64,000 bases of DNA from Winogradskyella sp. Its GTDB lineage: Bacteria > Bacteroidota > Bacteroidia > Flavobacteriales > Flavobacteriaceae. Position numbers and translations under genes: made by a program. The stretch lies in assembly GCF_013213835.1 (NCBI RefSeq), contig NZ_JABSSU010000001.1, positions 394,197 to 458,196 of the forward strand, given 5' to 3'. This document shows positions 26,048 through 34,959 of the stretch, in pieces. Position 1 is the first letter of the stretch. Every line of letters starts with the position of its first letter. Under the pieces are notes generated by a model. The model saw only the letters and a program-made list of their open reading frames with translations, was not told where the DNA came from and ran no database searches.

Positions 26048-27412
26048 ATGAGAAACCAAATTAGAAAATACATCAAAACCAGCACAAGTTCAGCACCTTT
26101 AGCAGTGTTTAGAATAGGTTTTGGTGTTATGATGCTTCTGAGCGTTATTAGGTTTTGGTATAATGGATGGATTGAAACACTTTATATTAATCCGAAGTTT
26201 CACTTTTCGTATTTCGGTTTTCAATGGGTAAAACCATTAGGTGATTACACGTACCTTCTATTTTTAGTATGTGGAATCGCTTCACTCTTAGTGGCATTAG
26301 GGTTTAAGTATCGCATTGCTATTATTACGTTCTTTATAACCTTTACCTATATAGAGTTAATGGATAAAACCACTTATCTAAATCATTATTACTTTATAAG
26401 CCTACTTAGTTTTGTAATGTGTTTTTTACCTGCAAACGCTTATTTCTCGGTTGATAACTTCATACAAAAAAAGCAGTATAAAGAAATACCGAAATGGACG
26501 ATAGATAGTGTAAAACTTTCGCTTGGAATCGTATATGTATATGCTGGCTTAGCTAAGATTAATAGCGATTGGTTGTTTAAAGCGCAACCCTTAAAGATAT
26601 GGTTGCCTTCAAAATACGATTTGCCATTAATTGGTGAGACAATAATGCAACAACACTGGTTTCATATTGCTATGAGCTGGTCTGGTATGTTGTATGATTT
26701 ATGCATTCCTTTTTTACTACTTTACAGAAAAGCCAGATGGTTTGCGTTTGGGTTAGTAGTGATTTTTCATGTGTTTACCGGAGTATTGTTTCCTATTGGG
26801 ATGTTTCCATTTATAATGATAGTCTCATCATTAATCTTTTTTGATTCGACAATTCACCATCGAATACTTAATTTTTTTAGAAGTTTATTCAAAAGTATAA
26901 AGCCACGAAACGAATCTATAGCTTCATCGATTTACAACTACAAGCATCAAAATATAGTACTACCTGTTATTGCAATATTCTTTGCTATTCAATTACTTTT
27001 GCCGTTTCGTTATTTATTATATCCGGGTGAATTATTCTGGACAGAAGAAGGATTTCGTTTTTCGTGGAGAGTTATGCTAATAGAGAAAACAGGATTCGCA
27101 GAATTTAAAATAGTTAATGGAAAAACTAAAGAAGCATTTATAGTTAATAATTCAGATTTTTTGACATCTTTTCAAGAAAAGGAGATGAGCACACAACCAG
27201 ATTTTATATTAGAGTATGCTCACTTTCTTGGCAAACATTTTGAATCACAAGGTCATCAAAATCTAGAAATATATGTTGATAATTTTGTGTCTTTAAACGG
27301 ACGGCGAAGTCAACGTTTTATAGACTCAAAAACTGATTTATTACAACAAAAAGAATCATTCAAACCTAAAGATTGGATTTTACCATTTAATGATGAAATT
27401 AAAGGATTATAG
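26048..27412 (+). CDS. HTTM-domain membrane protein, vitamin K-dependent gamma-carboxylase-like
   Basis: The 454-residue multi-pass protein resembles the human gamma-glutamyl carboxylase in several segments: DKTTYLNHYYFISLLSF (human DKTSWNNHSYLYGLLAF), YVYAGLAKINSDWL (human YFIAGVKKLDADWV) and FHVFTGVLFPIGMF (human FHCMNSQLFSIGMF). His113 and Lys170 fall at the human positions His160 and Lys218 that are needed for catalysis. The C-terminal ~170 residues are mostly extracytoplasmic. It overlaps the TonB receptor gene by 23 bases. The substrate in bacteria is unknown; its place in an imelysin/TonB operon suggests modification of an iron-uptake protein, but this is inference. Human sequence is from memory. 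Confidence 0.8.
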   Translation: MRNQIRKYIKTSTSSAPLAVFRIGFGVMMLLSVIRFWYNGWIETLYINPKFHFSYFGFQWVKPLGDYTYLLFLVCGIASLLVALGFKYRIAIITFFITFTYIELMDKTTYLNHYYFISLLSFVMCFLPANAYFSVDNFIQKKQYKEIPKWTIDSVKLSLGIVYVYAGLAKINSDWLFKAQPLKIWLPSKYDLPLIGETIMQQHWFHIAMSWSGMLYDLCIPFLLLYRKARWFAFGLVVIFHVFTGVLFPIGMFPFIMIVSSLIFFDSTIHHRILNFFRSLFKSIKPRNESIASSIYNYKHQNIVLPVIAIFFAIQLLLPFRYLLYPGELFWTEEGFRFSWRVMLIEKTGFAEFKIVNGKTKEAFIVNNSDFLTSFQEKEMSTQPDFILEYAHFLGKHFESQGHQNLEIYVDNFVSLNGRRSQRFIDSKTDLLQQKESFKPKDWILPFNDEIKGL

Positions 27413-29816
27413 TCTATTATTCGTATTTACAATTTTTTGCTGTTTTGCTATTGCTCAGCAAAAAGTTTCTGGGATTATTACTGATGCCTCAAACCAACCA
27501 CTTAATAATGTTGAAGTTTTTGATAAGGTTTCAGGGAAATTAGCTGAGACAAATTCAGAAGGTTATTACGAGTTTTATACAAACAAGAACGCACTAACGA
27601 TAGTCTTTTTTTCTTATGATTATAAAATAAAAGAAGTACAACTATCATTAACTGAAGATGTAATTTTAAACCAAACGTTAGAACCATTAGGTGAAGAGCT
27701 GTCTTTAGTAGAAATAACTGCTAGAAAGAAACAAGTATTTCAATTAAGTCGATTAAAAGATGTTGAAGAAACTGCTATATATGCAGGTAAAAAGACAGAA
27801 GTTGTATTGCTAGACCAATCTATGGCTAATTTGGCAACCAATAATGCGCGTCAAATCTATAGTCAAGTAGCAGGTTTAAATATTTATCAAAATGATGATG
27901 CAGGTTTACAGCTTAATATTGGTGGTAGAGGATTAGATCCAAATAGAACGGCAAATTTTAATACAAGACAAAACGGATACGACATTAGTGCAGATGTTTT
28001 AGGATATCCGGAAACCTATTATTCGCCTGCGGCGGAAGGACTAGAAGAAATTCAAATTATAAGAGGCGCAGCATCACTACAATACGGAACGCAGTTTGGC
28101 GGACTTATTAATTTTATAATGAATAAGCCAAATCCTAATAAGCCACTAGAGCTTATTACAAGAAATACACTTGGAAGCTTCGGTTTGTACACCAATTTTA
28201 CAAGCTTAAGCGGAACTAAAGACAAATGGAGCTATTATACCTTTTTCAATTACAAAAAAGGTGATGGATTTAGACCAAATTCTGAGTTTGAATCAAAAAA
28301 CATATACACACATATTGGTTATCAGTTTAATGATAACACGTCTTTAACAGGTGAGTTGACGTATCTTAATTATCTAGCACAGCAAGCAGGTGGATTATCA
28401 GACGATATGTTTGAAGAAAACCCATATCAAAGCAATAGAGCTAGAAATTGGTTTGAAATAGATTGGTTATTATACAATTTTAAGCTTTCTCATAAGTTTT
28501 CAGAACAAACCAATTTTACATTCAATTTTTTTGGTCTCAACGCCACCAGAAATGCTCTAGGTTTTAGGAAAAATAGAGTAGACCAAATAGATGACGGCTC
28601 AGAACGAGATATCATTGCTGGTGACTTTAATAACTTTGGTTTTGAAGCTCGACTTTTAAGTAAATATAAAATCTTTAATAAAGATGCCACGTTTTTAATA
28701 GGTTCTAAGTATTATAATGCAAATAATAGTCAGCAGCAAGGTCCAGGATCTACTGGTAGTGGTCCTGATTTTGATATAAGAACAGATGAATTTCCTAACT
28801 ATCCTGACCAATCTAATTTTGATTTTCCTAACCTAAATGTAGCAGTTTTCGGCGAGAATATCTTTTACCTTAATGATAAGCTTTCTATTACACCAGGGTT
28901 TCGATTTGAATACATAAAAACCGAAAGTGTTGGTTTTTATCAACGCACCAATACAGATGCAGCAGGTAACGTTATTTTTCAAGACATTGTGCAAGATGAT
29001 AGGACTTTTGAAAGACACTTTTTCTTGTTTGGTTTAGGTTTGAGTTATAAACCAACCTCAAGTATAGAAATTTATGGTAATGTTTCTCAGAACTATCGTT
29101 CAGTGACGTTTTCAGATATTAATGTGGTTAATCCTTCAATTGTAATAGATAGAGATATTACAGACGAAGACGGTTACACCATAGACTTAGGTTTTAGGGG
29201 CAATGTAAATCAACTGGTGTCTTATGATGTTGGTTTTTTTGGATTATTCTATAATAACAGATTAGGTTTAGTTGATTTCACAGAATCAGGTAATTTCAAG
29301 AAATTAAGAACAAATATTGGCGATGGTAGAATGCTGGGTGTCGAAACTCTAATTGATTTTAATTTGAAGAAGCTTATAAAAATGAATTCAAATTACAGTC
29401 TAAACTACTTTGTAAATACATCTTTTATTAAATCGGAATATACAAGGTCATTAAAACCAGGTGTTAGAGTAGGAAACGCCGTTGAATTTGTGCCGAATTT
29501 AAATTTTAAAACAGGATTACGATTTGGATATAAAGATTTTCAGGCTAGTTTTCAATATTCTTATTTAGGAAGTCAGTTTACTGACGCTACTAATTCTACT
29601 GAGTCAGATTTAAGTGGAATAATTGGCGAAATACCAGAATATGACATTTTGGATTTTTCATTAGCTTATTCATATAAGAATTTTAAAATTGAAACTGGTG
29701 TAAATAATGTTTTAGATAATAACTATTTTACAAGAAGGGCTACTGCCTATCCAGGTCCAGGAATTATTCCTTCTGCACCAAGAAATTGGTTTGTAACTTT
29801 GGAAATTAAAATTTGA
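27390..29816 (+). CDS. TonB-dependent receptor with carboxypeptidase-like N-terminal domain
   Basis: The 808-residue receptor has a signal peptide (FAIAQQ), a carboxypeptidase-regulatory-like domain at residues ~24-100 (VSGIITDASNQPLNNVEV), a plug with NNARQIYSQVAGLNIYQ, IGGRGLDPNRTANFNTRQ and IRGAASLQYGTQFGG, and a barrel. The plug resembles FecA-type receptors. It closes the DUF4856-imelysin-HTTM operon and overlaps the HTTM gene, so it is likely to import an iron chelate. The start could be either of two adjacent ATG codons (27390 or 27393). Confidence 0.88.
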   Translation: MMKLKDYSLLFVFTIFCCFAIAQQKVSGIITDASNQPLNNVEVFDKVSGKLAETNSEGYYEFYTNKNALTIVFFSYDYKIKEVQLSLTEDVILNQTLEPLGEELSLVEITARKKQVFQLSRLKDVEETAIYAGKKTEVVLLDQSMANLATNNARQIYSQVAGLNIYQNDDAGLQLNIGGRGLDPNRTANFNTRQNGYDISADVLGYPETYYSPAAEGLEEIQIIRGAASLQYGTQFGGLINFIMNKPNPNKPLELITRNTLGSFGLYTNFTSLSGTKDKWSYYTFFNYKKGDGFRPNSEFESKNIYTHIGYQFNDNTSLTGELTYLNYLAQQAGGLSDDMFEENPYQSNRARNWFEIDWLLYNFKLSHKFSEQTNFTFNFFGLNATRNALGFRKNRVDQIDDGSERDIIAGDFNNFGFEARLLSKYKIFNKDATFLIGSKYYNANNSQQQGPGSTGSGPDFDIRTDEFPNYPDQSNFDFPNLNVAVFGENIFYLNDKLSITPGFRFEYIKTESVGFYQRTNTDAAGNVIFQDIVQDDRTFERHFFLFGLGLSYKPTSSIEIYGNVSQNYRSVTFSDINVVNPSIVIDRDITDEDGYTIDLGFRGNVNQLVSYDVGFFGLFYNNRLGLVDFTESGNFKKLRTNIGDGRMLGVETLIDFNLKKLIKMNSNYSLNYFVNTSFIKSEYTRSLKPGVRVGNAVEFVPNLNFKTGLRFGYKDFQASFQYSYLGSQFTDATNSTESDLSGIIGEIPEYDILDFSLAYSYKNFKIETGVNNVLDNNYFTRRATAYPGPGIIPSAPRNWFVTLEIKI

Positions 29817-29848
29817 GATAAGCCTATTCGTATTAGGTATAATAGTTG

Positions 29849-29878
29849 TATATTTGCACGCAATTATAACGTAATTGC
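29849..29878 (+). promoter_or_regulatory. guaB promoter and leader inverted repeat
   Basis: TATATTTG (29849-29856) is a perfect -7 box. Immediately downstream GCAATTA (29860-29866) and TAATTGC (29872-29878) form a perfect inverted repeat around a 5-base spacer, at the expected transcription start and four bases before the ATG. This could be an operator or a hairpin over the ribosome-binding region. Confidence 0.6.
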
Positions 29879-29881
29879 ATC

Positions 29882-31354
29882 ATGACAGCACACGATAATA
29901 AACTAGTTGGAGAAGGTCTTACTTATGACGACGTACTTCTAGTTCCTGCATTTTCAGAAGTCTTACCACGAGAGGTTAGTATAAAAACCAAATTCACACG
30001 TAATATTACTATCAATATACCTGTAGTTTCTGCAGCTATGGATACTGTTACAGAGAGTAAAATGGCCATTGCCATGGCTCAAGAAGGTGGTATTGGTGTA
30101 CTTCATAAAAACATGACTATTGAGCAGCAAGCTCAAAAAGTAAGACGCGTAAAACGTGCTGAAAGTGGCATGATAATAGATCCTGTGACTTTACCGATGA
30201 CTGCAATTGTGGCAGATGCTAAAAATGCAATGCGCGAACACAGTATTGGGGGTATTCCTATTGTTGATGAAGATGGTAAATTAAAAGGAATTGTAACGAA
30301 TAGAGATCTACGTTTTGAGCATAAAAATGAAAGACCTATAGTTGAGGTAATGACAAGTGAAAACTTAGTAACATCTTCAGTAGGAACGTCATTAAAAGAT
30401 GCTGAAAAAATCTTGCAACAAAATAAAATTGAAAAATTATTGATTGTTGATGACAATTATAAGCTATCAGGCTTAATTACGTTTAGAGATATTACTAAGG
30501 TGACTCAAAAACCTAATGCAAATAAAGACCAATACGGAAGACTACGTGTAGCTGCAGCAATTGGTGTAACTGGTGATGCTGTGGAAAGAGCTTCAGCATT
30601 AGTTAATGCTGGTGTTGATGCTATTGTTATTGATACAGCGCACGGGCATACAAAAGGTGTTGTTTCCGTATTAAAAGAAATTAAAAATCAATTTCCACAA
30701 TTAGAGGTAATCGTTGGTAACATAGCTACAGGTGAAGCGGCTAAATATTTGGTAGAGGCAGGAGCTGATGCAGTAAAAGTAGGAATTGGTCCAGGTTCAA
30801 TTTGTACAACACGTGTTGTTGCTGGTGTTGGTTTTCCTCAGTTTTCAGCAGTACTAGAAGTGGCAGCTGCTATAAAAGGTTCTGGTGTACCAGTAATTGC
30901 TGATGGTGGAATTCGTTATACAGGTGATATCCCAAAGGCAATTGCTGCTGGTGCAGATAGTGTAATGCTAGGTTCACTTTTAGCAGGAACAAAAGAAAGT
31001 CCTGGAGAAACTATTATTTACGAAGGACGTAAGTTTAAATCTTACCGTGGAATGGGTTCTGTTGAAGCTATGAAACACGGAAGTAAAGACCGTTATTTCC
31101 AAGATGTTGAAGACGATATTAAAAAACTAGTTCCTGAAGGTATTGTTGGACGCGTACCATATAAAGGAGAACTTAACGAGAGTATTCATCAATTTGTTGG
31201 TGGACTAAGAGCAGGAATGGGTTATTGTGGTGCAAAAGATATAGAAACCTTAAAGGAGACTGGGCGTTTTGTGAAAATTACAAGTTCAGGTATTAATGAA
31301 AGTCATCCACATGACGTAACAATTACTAAAGAAGCACCTAATTATTCAAGATAA
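29882..31354 (+). CDS. guaB: Inosine-5'-monophosphate dehydrogenase
   Basis: The 490-residue enzyme converts IMP to XMP with NAD+, the committed step of GMP synthesis. Visible are [21 protein letters not shown] at the N-terminus (start of the barrel), two CBS domains at about residues 95-205, IDTAHGH, the catalytic loop [15 protein letters not shown] with the active-site Cys, [19 protein letters not shown] and the flap motif YRGMGS. The length is normal. A terminator follows, so it is a single-gene transcript. Confidence 0.96.
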   Translation: MTAHDNKLVGEGLTYDDVLLVPAFSEVLPREVSIKTKFTRNITINIPVVSAAMDTVTESKMAIAMAQEGGIGVLHKNMTIEQQAQKVRRVKRAESGMIIDPVTLPMTAIVADAKNAMREHSIGGIPIVDEDGKLKGIVTNRDLRFEHKNERPIVEVMTSENLVTSSVGTSLKDAEKILQQNKIEKLLIVDDNYKLSGLITFRDITKVTQKPNANKDQYGRLRVAAAIGVTGDAVERASALVNAGVDAIVIDTAHGHTKGVVSVLKEIKNQFPQLEVIVGNIATGEAAKYLVEAGADAVKVGIGPGSICTTRVVAGVGFPQFSAVLEVAAAIKGSGVPVIADGGIRYTGDIPKAIAAGADSVMLGSLLAGTKESPGETIIYEGRKFKSYRGMGSVEAMKHGSKDRYFQDVEDDIKKLVPEGIVGRVPYKGELNESIHQFVGGLRAGMGYCGAKDIETLKETGRFVKITSSGINESHPHDVTITKEAPNYSR

Positions 31355-31377
31355 TTACAACTTCTACAATAAATGAG

Positions 31378-31404
31378 ACAGCATCTTTACGATGCTGTTT
31401 TTTT
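31378..31404 (+). terminator. Intrinsic terminator after guaB
   Basis: ACAGCATC, a 5-base loop and GATGCTGT form a perfect 8-bp stem followed by a run of T, 24 bases after the guaB stop codon. Confidence 0.9.
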
Positions 31405-31464
31405 TATGTCAATTTTATATTCTTTATAAAATGTTAATAGAGAACATATAGGCTCTATTTCAAT

Positions 31465-31479
31465 GTATCTTTGTGATAC
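31465..31479 (+). promoter_or_regulatory. crtD promoter with overlapping inverted repeat
   Basis: TATCTTTG (31466-31473) is a perfect -7 box seven bases before the ATG at 31480, so the mRNA is nearly leaderless. GTATC (31465-31469) and GATAC (31475-31479) form an inverted repeat over the same box, a possible regulator site. Confidence 0.55.
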
Positions 31480-32955
31480 ATGAACAAAAAATCTATAATA
31501 ATAATTGGTGCAGGAATTGCTGGTCTTTCTAGTGCAATTAGACTAAGGTCGCAAGGGCACAACGTCACAGTATTTGAAGCGAATTCTTATCCAGGTGGTA
31601 AACTTACGGCATTTTCAGAGCAAGGCTATCGTTTTGATATGGGGCCATCTTTATTTACTATGCCTCAGTACGTAGAAGATTTGTTTAAGGTTGCAGGGAA
31701 AGATATTTCTAAATATTTCTCTTACAAAAAGAAAGATATTATTTGTAACTATTTTTATGAAGATGGCACAACATTTAGTGCTTTGGCTAACGTTGATGAT
31801 TTCGCAGAAGAGGCTTCACAAGTTTTTAATGTAGATAAATCTGCTTTATTAGAGTATTTAAATAAAAGCAAGAGGAAGTACGATTTAACGGCTTCATTAT
31901 TTTTAGAAAAATCATTGCATAAGGGATCAACTTACCTTTCAAAAGATACACTGAAGGCTATATTTAATGTAAATGCTTTAGATATTTATACCACTTTAGA
32001 TGGACTTAATGCAAAAGTGTTTAAAGATAATCGCCTAGTGCAATTATATAATCGTTTTGCGACATATAATGGGTCTTCACCATACAAGACTCCAGGAATA
32101 ATGTCTATGATACCTCACTTAGAGCAGTACTATGGTACCTTTATACCTAAAGGCGGAATGCATCAAATTACACAAAGCATGTTTCAGCTATCGAAAGATA
32201 TTGGTGTGACGTATCATTTTAACACTAAGGTTAATGAAATTTTGGTTGAGAATAACAGGGCATGTGGTGTTTTGGTAGGAGGAGATATCATTAAAGCTGA
32301 CATCGTAGTGTCAAATGCTGATGTAGTTCCCACATATAGGAACCTTTTACCAAAGGAAAAGGCACCTGAAAAAATACTTCAGCAACCGAGAAGTAGTTCT
32401 GCATTAATTTTCTATTGGGGAGTTAAAAAAGAATTTCCAGAATTAGATTTACATAATATTTTCTTCTCAAAAGACTATCCGACCGAGTTTGATTATATTT
32501 TTAATAGAAAAAATGTACATCACGACCCGACAGTGTATATAAATATAACTTCAAAAGATGAGCATGACGATGCTCCAAAAGGTTGTGAAAATTGGTTCGT
32601 AATGATTAATGTGCCAAGTAATACAGGACAAGATTGGGATAGTATTATTGAAAAATCTAGAGAAAATATAAAGCACAAAGTCAACCGATTGTTAAATGTT
32701 AATCTTGATGACTTAATAGAGTATGAAAGTGTGTTAGATCCAAGATTAATAGAGTCTAAAACGCAAAGTTATCAAGGTGCCTTATATGGTGCCTCTAGTA
32801 ATAATAAGTATGCAGCATTTTTAAGGCACCCAAATTTTAAGAGTTCTATTAAGAATTTGTTTTTTTGCGGTGGAAGTGTGCATCCAGGTGGCGGCATACC
32901 TTTATGTTTACTATCAGGAAAAATAGTAGCTGAACTTATCGAAAATAATAGCTAA
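31480..32955 (+). CDS. crtD: Carotenoid 3,4-desaturase, CrtD-type (CrtI family)
   Basis: The 491-residue flavoprotein starts with the dinucleotide-binding motif IIIIGAGIAGLSSAIRL and continues with FEANSYPGGKL and FDMGPSLFTMP. The C-terminal signature is FFCGGSVHPGGGIPLCLLSGK, a form I associate with 1'-hydroxycarotenoid 3',4'-desaturases rather than with phytoene desaturases, which here are represented by the gene at 57802. The cruF-like hydratase gene starts two bases downstream, which supports CrtD, since CrtD acts on the hydrated end group. It would add the extra double bond of saproxanthin- or myxol-type carotenoids. Confidence 0.78.
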   Translation: MNKKSIIIIGAGIAGLSSAIRLRSQGHNVTVFEANSYPGGKLTAFSEQGYRFDMGPSLFTMPQYVEDLFKVAGKDISKYFSYKKKDIICNYFYEDGTTFSALANVDDFAEEASQVFNVDKSALLEYLNKSKRKYDLTASLFLEKSLHKGSTYLSKDTLKAIFNVNALDIYTTLDGLNAKVFKDNRLVQLYNRFATYNGSSPYKTPGIMSMIPHLEQYYGTFIPKGGMHQITQSMFQLSKDIGVTYHFNTKVNEILVENNRACGVLVGGDIIKADIVVSNADVVPTYRNLLPKEKAPEKILQQPRSSSALIFYWGVKKEFPELDLHNIFFSKDYPTEFDYIFNRKNVHHDPTVYINITSKDEHDDAPKGCENWFVMINVPSNTGQDWDSIIEKSRENIKHKVNRLLNVNLDDLIEYESVLDPRLIESKTQSYQGALYGASSNNKYAAFLRHPNFKSSIKNLFFCGGSVHPGGGIPLCLLSGKIVAELIENNS

Positions 32956-32956
32956 G

Positions 32957-33586
32957 ATGGATAAAACTTTAAAGCTAAAAATATCTGTTTTTGTTGTTTG
33001 GTTATTCACAATATCTGGCATTTTTGGTATCCTTTCTGATTATCAAGAGTGGTTTTTATCATTAACACCATTGAATTTATTGGTGAGTTTTTTAGCGGTA
33101 TATTGGCTAATTGAAGATGTTAGTAGAAAACTGTTATATGCACTTAGTATTCCTTTTTTCTTGGGATTTATAACTGAAGCATTAGGTGTTAATTATGGGC
33201 TAATTTTTGGAAGTTATGCTTATGGTGAAAATTTGGGCTATAAAGTTTTTGGGGTACCTATCATGATATGTGTCAATTGGGCCTTGTTAACCATAATAAC
33301 AGCAGATGTTGCTAAAACAATTACAAAGAATGTATTGTTGAGTGCTTTCATTGGTGGCGCCCTAATGACGGGATTAGATTTTATTATTGAAGTATCCGCA
33401 CCAAGATTTGATTTCTGGGAATTTGAGAATGGCGTAGTGCCTTTGCAAAACTATATTGGTTGGCTAATTACAGCCTTTGTAGCGCATTTAGGTTATCAGT
33501 CTTTTAAAATAAAAACCGATAAAACAATTTCAATACAAGTGTTTATTTCAATTATTGTATTCTTTACTGTTTTTCTAATCTATTAA
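32957..33586 (+). CDS. cruF: Carotenoid biosynthesis membrane protein, CruF-like 1',2'-hydratase
   Basis: The 209-residue protein has about six or seven membrane helices and the carotenoid biosynthesis protein (DUF422/CruF) pattern: GFITEALGVNYGLIFGSYAYGENLGYKVFGVPIMICVNW and MTGLDFIIEVSAPRFDFWEF, with acidic residues likely to face the active site. CruF adds water to the open end of lycopene-type carotenoids. It fits tightly between crtD (two bases before) and crtY (no gap after), so the three are co-translated. Confidence 0.82.
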   Translation: MDKTLKLKISVFVVWLFTISGIFGILSDYQEWFLSLTPLNLLVSFLAVYWLIEDVSRKLLYALSIPFFLGFITEALGVNYGLIFGSYAYGENLGYKVFGVPIMICVNWALLTIITADVAKTITKNVLLSAFIGGALMTGLDFIIEVSAPRFDFWEFENGVVPLQNYIGWLITAFVAHLGYQSFKIKTDKTISIQVFISIIVFFTVFLIY

Positions 33587-34726
33587 ATGAGGAGTTACGA
33601 TTACATCATTTTAGGCGCAGGCGCTTCAGGTTTAATGCTGGCGTATCGTTTAGCATTAGACCCATATTTTGATGATAAGACTGTGCTTATTATTGATAAA
33701 GTAAAAGATAAAGGCAATGATAGAACATGGTGTTATTGGGAAAATGGCAAAGGTGAATGGGATAATATTTTAACCAAAGTCTGGCCGAATATTATTTTTG
33801 GAAGTAATACCCATTTAAAGACATTTGATATTACGCCTTATCAATACAAAATGATACGAAGTGAGAACTTTTATAATTCGCTTTGGAAAACAATTAATGA
33901 AAAACCCAACTTTACGTTTGTTGAAGATGATGTAAAGAGTTTTAAAGATGAAGATGATAACGTATTAGTAAAAACGGAACATGCTGATTACGTTGGTAAA
34001 AAGTTGTTTAATAGTATTCCAGATCCAGATATTTATTATTCTCAAAACAAATATCCAGTCATACAGCAGCATTTTGTTGGGTGGTTTGTGAAAACAAAAA
34101 CTGACATTTTTGATGATAATACAGCCACTTTTATGGATTTTACAATTCCGCAAAAAGGGAATACCAGATTTATGTATGTGTTACCTTTAGATAAGAAGAC
34201 AGCACTGATTGAATATACGTTATTTTCAAAAGACTTTTTAGAAATCTCAGAATACGAAGAAGCTATAAAAACCTATCTTAAAGATAAAGGTATTGAAGAC
34301 TATGAAATAGTAGAAAAAGAAAAAGGTGCAATACCAATGACGTCTTTTAAGTTTGCCAAATTAAACTCTAAAAATATTTTGAATATTGGTACCGCTGGTG
34401 GTTGGACAAAAGCAAGTACCGGTTATTCCTTTAATAATACCACAAAAAAGACCAAGTCTCTTATAAGATTTTTGAAGTCTGAGAGAGACTTATCTAAGTT
34501 TTATAAAGCCTCAAAATTTGAGCTCTACGATTTAATTTTCTTAGATGTTTTGGCTAATTATAATGAAAAAGGTTCAGCTATTTTTTCTTCAATGTTTAAG
34601 AAGGTAAACGTTAAAACCATTCTGAAGTTTTTAGATGAAGAAACTTCAATCCCTGAAGATCTTAAAATTATATTATCTGTTCCACCTAGAAGATTTATGC
34701 AAAGCTTACTAAAGCGTACGTTTTAA
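33587..34726 (+). CDS. crtY: Lycopene beta-cyclase, CrtY-type
   Basis: The 379-residue flavoprotein has YIILGAGASGLMLAYRLA at the N-terminus, RTWCYWENGKGEWDN (typical of CrtY cyclases), a FMDFTIP segment in place of the usual catalytic FLEETS-like motif, and IPMTSFKFAK followed by NILNIGTAGGWTKASTGYSF. It forms a beta-ionone ring on lycopene or on a monohydrated precursor. Third gene of the crtD-cruF-crtY operon. Its stop overlaps the stop of the convergent small gene by three bases (34724-34726 against 34723-34725). Confidence 0.87.
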   Translation: MRSYDYIILGAGASGLMLAYRLALDPYFDDKTVLIIDKVKDKGNDRTWCYWENGKGEWDNILTKVWPNIIFGSNTHLKTFDITPYQYKMIRSENFYNSLWKTINEKPNFTFVEDDVKSFKDEDDNVLVKTEHADYVGKKLFNSIPDPDIYYSQNKYPVIQQHFVGWFVKTKTDIFDDNTATFMDFTIPQKGNTRFMYVLPLDKKTALIEYTLFSKDFLEISEYEEAIKTYLKDKGIEDYEIVEKEKGAIPMTSFKFAKLNSKNILNIGTAGGWTKASTGYSFNNTTKKTKSLIRFLKSERDLSKFYKASKFELYDLIFLDVLANYNEKGSAIFSSMFKKVNVKTILKFLDEETSIPEDLKIILSVPPRRFMQSLLKRTF

Positions 34727-34959
34727 TTTTGGTAAACTTGACCTCTATGAGGCTTTAGAGCATCTCTAATGGGTTTCATGTCACTTTCATCAACAACTAA
34801 GTAGGCCAGACTGTGCATATCAGTTAGTGTTTCAACACCTGTTATATCTATATTTAATGACTCAGCAAGTATATACTCTTTTAAGTGAATCAAATGATGC
34901 TCAGCTGTTCGTTGACTAGCAGGACCTCTGAAGTCCCAAATTAATTTAAGTTTACGCAT
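34723..34959 (-). CDS. Small conserved-looking hypothetical protein
   Basis: The 78-residue protein is soluble, with no signal peptide and an alpha/beta look (KLKLIWDFRGPAS, AEHHLIHLKEYI, SLAYLVVDESDMKPIRDAL). It overlaps the upstream SRPBCC gene by eight bases and probably depends on it for translation, which is the best evidence that it is real. I do not recognise a family. It may form a pair with the SRPBCC protein. Confidence 0.6.
   Translation of the reverse strand: MRKLKLIWDFRGPASQRTAEHHLIHLKEYILAESLNIDITGVETLTDMHSLAYLVVDESDMKPIRDALKPHRGQVYQN

Noticed and set aside
26048..27412. HTTM protein as a simple DoxX-like membrane protein
   Set aside because: Three separate segments and both catalytic positions of the gamma-carboxylase family are recognisable, which DoxX lacks.
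30133..30456. A 107-codon frame antisense to guaB
   Set aside because: It covers the CBS domains of IMP dehydrogenase on the opposite strand and shows no signal or motif.
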